Positions 62,630-64,000 of a stretch of DNA of 64,000 nucleotides are shown here, in pieces. The DNA comes from Pantoea latae (GTDB lineage Bacteria > Pseudomonadota > Gammaproteobacteria > Enterobacterales > Enterobacteriaceae). The position numbers and the translations under genes are program-made. A model generated the notes under the pieces. It made no database searches. It saw nothing but the letters and a program-made list of their open reading frames with translations, and had not been told where the DNA came from. Where the stretch lies: NCBI RefSeq assembly GCF_002077695.1, contig NZ_MWUE01000024.1, positions 42,558 to 106,557 of the forward strand, in the 5' to 3' direction. Position 1 is the first letter of the stretch. Every line of letters starts with the position of its first letter.

Positions 62630-63718
62630 ATGAAATCTCTGTTCAGCCCGCGCCACGCCGCGCTTGCTCTGGCGGTTGCCGCCGCCTTTGGTCTGAGCGC
62701 CTGCCAGGCGCCAGCAAAAAAAGCCGAAGCACCAGCCGCCGCCGCCGCGCAGCCAGCCACCTCGCAGGTGAAGCAGCGTGAACTCGGCTTCGGCCTGTAT
62801 GAGATGGCTTACGTGCCGGGCAGTAAGGCGCTCTACGTCGCCAGCGCCGACGCCTTCAAGGATGTCAGCGGCGGGGTGATCTATCGCCTCGATCCTGCCA
62901 CGCTGGAGACCACCGGCAAGGGCTACACCGACCTGAAGAATTTCGGCATGACCATGAGCAGCGACGGCAGCGTGCTCTACGTGACCAACTCGCTCGACGG
63001 CGGCGTCTCGAAGATCGATCCGGTCAAGGGCAAGGTGCTGGCGCGCACCCTGTTCAGCGAGCGCAACGAGAAGGGCTTCCCGTTCGGCGCGCGCGAGATC
63101 TTCCTGCATAACGATGAGCTTTATATCGGCGGCGTGGGCGATCCGGGCGTGATCTGGGTGGTGGACGCGCAGAGCATGAAGCTGAAGACGCGCATTAAAA
63201 ACGCCGGCAAGTGGGTGACCGGCATTATCTATTCGCCGGTCACCGATCGCATCTACGCCGCGAACGGCGGCGGCGAGATCCTGGTGATCAATCCGCGCAG
63301 CCATAAGATCGAGAAGCGTCTGACCGCTGGCGACGGCAAAGAGTATCTGCTGCTGAATATGGCGGAGGATCCGGCCACCGGCCGTCTGTTCGTGACGGAT
63401 AATTCAAAGGCGAAGACCACGCTGGTGTTCGACGAGCGCAGCGGCAAGGTGATCAAGCGCATCGACGGCGACGCGCTGGGCATCAAGTTCAACGCGAAGC
63501 GCAACGAGATCTATATCAGCCAGCGTGAATCGCAGAAGGTGCTGCAGCTTGACGCCACCACCTACGCGGTGAAAAACAGCTGGTCGTTCGAGGGGCATCC
63601 CAACAGCCTGCTGGTCACGCCGGATGGTCAGACGCTCTACGTCACCATTAAGCAGGGCTTTAATAAGGATCACAGCAGCAAAGGCCCGGACAGCGTGGCG
63701 CGCATTCAGCTGAATTAA
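62630..63718 (+). CDS. YncE-like beta-propeller lipoprotein
   Basis: A 362-residue protein with a lipoprotein signal (LALAVAAAFGLSAC, lipobox LSAC, Cys25) and an Ala/Pro/Lys-rich linker of about 20 residues. A YncE-type propeller follows (FGLYEMAYVPGSKALYVASAD, YVTNSLDGGVSKIDPVKGKV, PFGAREIFLHNDELYIGGVG, FEGHPNSLLVTPDGQTLYVTIKQ). It is a diverged paralogue of the soluble yncE at 24.4 kb, here tethered to a membrane. GGGAGTT precedes ATG 62630. The Fur-type promoter points to an iron-related role, which agrees with the iron regulation known for E. coli yncE. Confidence 0.88.
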   Translation: MKSLFSPRHAALALAVAAAFGLSACQAPAKKAEAPAAAAAQPATSQVKQRELGFGLYEMAYVPGSKALYVASADAFKDVSGGVIYRLDPATLETTGKGYTDLKNFGMTMSSDGSVLYVTNSLDGGVSKIDPVKGKVLARTLFSERNEKGFPFGAREIFLHNDELYIGGVGDPGVIWVVDAQSMKLKTRIKNAGKWVTGIIYSPVTDRIYAANGGGEILVINPRSHKIEKRLTAGDGKEYLLLNMAEDPATGRLFVTDNSKAKTTLVFDERSGKVIKRIDGDALGIKFNAKRNEIYISQRESQKVLQLDATTYAVKNSWSFEGHPNSLLVTPDGQTLYVTIKQGFNKDHSSKGPDSVARIQLN

Positions 63719-63739
63719 GGCGAAGCGGCGTGGTTTTTA

Positions 63740-64000
63740 TTTCATAGCGGGCACAAATCGTAAAACGCGGGCCATGCAACCCGCGTCGGCACGCTGCAAG
63801 ATTTTGAAAGGACGCCGATGGCGTAATGCTTGTCAGTTAAGCATGGATGATAACGCCGTCTGAGGCCGCTCAGAGGCTGGCGGTCCTCGCGCCGCTGACG
63901 CGGTCCCTTCACGCCATTCGCCTGCCTGACGGACCGGTGGGGATGGAACATCCCTGTTCCAGCCCCACCTTTCGCCCGCATCCCTGCGGGCTCTCCTGGC
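63740..64000. repeat. Hairpin-dense non-coding region with CATCCCTG hairpins
   Basis: No gene is seen after 63718. The stretch carries ACGCGGG/CCCGCGT (63765-63786), ATGCTT/AAGCAT (about 63826-63845), a 15-base-arm hairpin with one mismatch and TCCC loop at 63936-63969, and GCCCGCA/TGCGGGC with TCCC loop at 63974-63991. The last two share the CA-TCCC-TG core with hairpins in the 18.6 and 45.3 kb repeats, read on the other strand. The element runs off the window edge. Confidence 0.6.

Noticed and set aside
63742..63981. 79-codon minus frame at the right end
   Set aside because: It lies in the hairpin-rich repeat and has no coding signals.

Overview
The window is a chromosomal segment of an enterobacterium, most likely an Erwiniaceae member (Pantoea/Mixta/Erwinia type). 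This rests on gene content: a yjcB-soxS-soxR-ghxP-yjcE-actP-yjcH-acs-gltP block, largely in enteric order, combined with a three-subunit periplasmic gluconate dehydrogenase, a PQQ glucose dehydrogenase and an abgRABT locus. Coding DNA is GC-rich. The AT-richer patches are the first 1.75 kb, the gene at 55.9-56.5 kb and parts of the two regulator-PIN modules. No tRNA, rRNA, CRISPR array or complete insertion sequence was seen.

Layout. 1-4 kb: an AT-rich stretch with an IS3-type transposase remnant, then a polysaccharide flippase and a TupA-like ATP-grasp gene ending in a strong terminator. 4-18.5 kb: oxidative stress (soxS/soxR with its textbook operator, plus a GST), purine uptake (ghxP behind a PurR box), a Na+/H+ antiporter, a LysR-controlled CidA/CidB pair, yfaZ, acetate uptake and activation (acs-yjcH-actP) and glutamate uptake (gltP). 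18.5-25.5 kb: a hairpin-rich repeat, murQ, aer behind a flagellar sigma-28 type promoter, an AraC/NepI-like efflux pair, a DUF1471 peptide and yncE. 25.5-32 kb: ATP-dependent dihydroxyacetone kinase, a deoxyribose operon (deoK-deoP-deoX) with a near-ideal CRP site, and sbmA. 32-36 kb: gluconate 2-dehydrogenase (small, flavin and tri-haem subunits) behind a GntR-like palindrome. 36-39 kb: the first XRE-ImmA/PIN module and an MFS carrier. 39-45 kb: abgTBA/abgR (p-aminobenzoyl-glutamate use) and yjdN. 45-49 kb: the second repeat copy, tsx, and a two-component system whose divergent promoter region carries 11-bp-phased direct repeats beside an AraC-type gene. 49-56.5 kb: LysR, an MdtG-like pump, the second XRE-ImmA/PIN module, gcd and an orphan protein. 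56.9-64 kb: an MFS/BadF-kinase/GH28 cluster, dmlA with a divergent LysR, a second YncE-like protein (a lipoprotein with a Fur-overlapped promoter) and a hairpin-dense non-coding end.

How the parts fit together. gcd (53 kb) and the gluconate dehydrogenase operon (32 kb) together would give direct periplasmic oxidation of glucose to gluconate and 2-ketogluconate. acs/actP, deoKPX, tsx, DHA kinase and dmlA are scavenging functions for secondary carbon sources. The most unusual material is (i) a 170-178 bp dispersed element in two copies, with 14-bp terminal inverted repeats in one copy and a compensatory base change in an internal hairpin; (ii) a family of hairpins sharing a CA-GGGA-TG core with different outer stems, found in both copies and again at the right end; and (iii) two non-identical XRE-ImmA-peptidase + PIN-domain modules within 17 kb.
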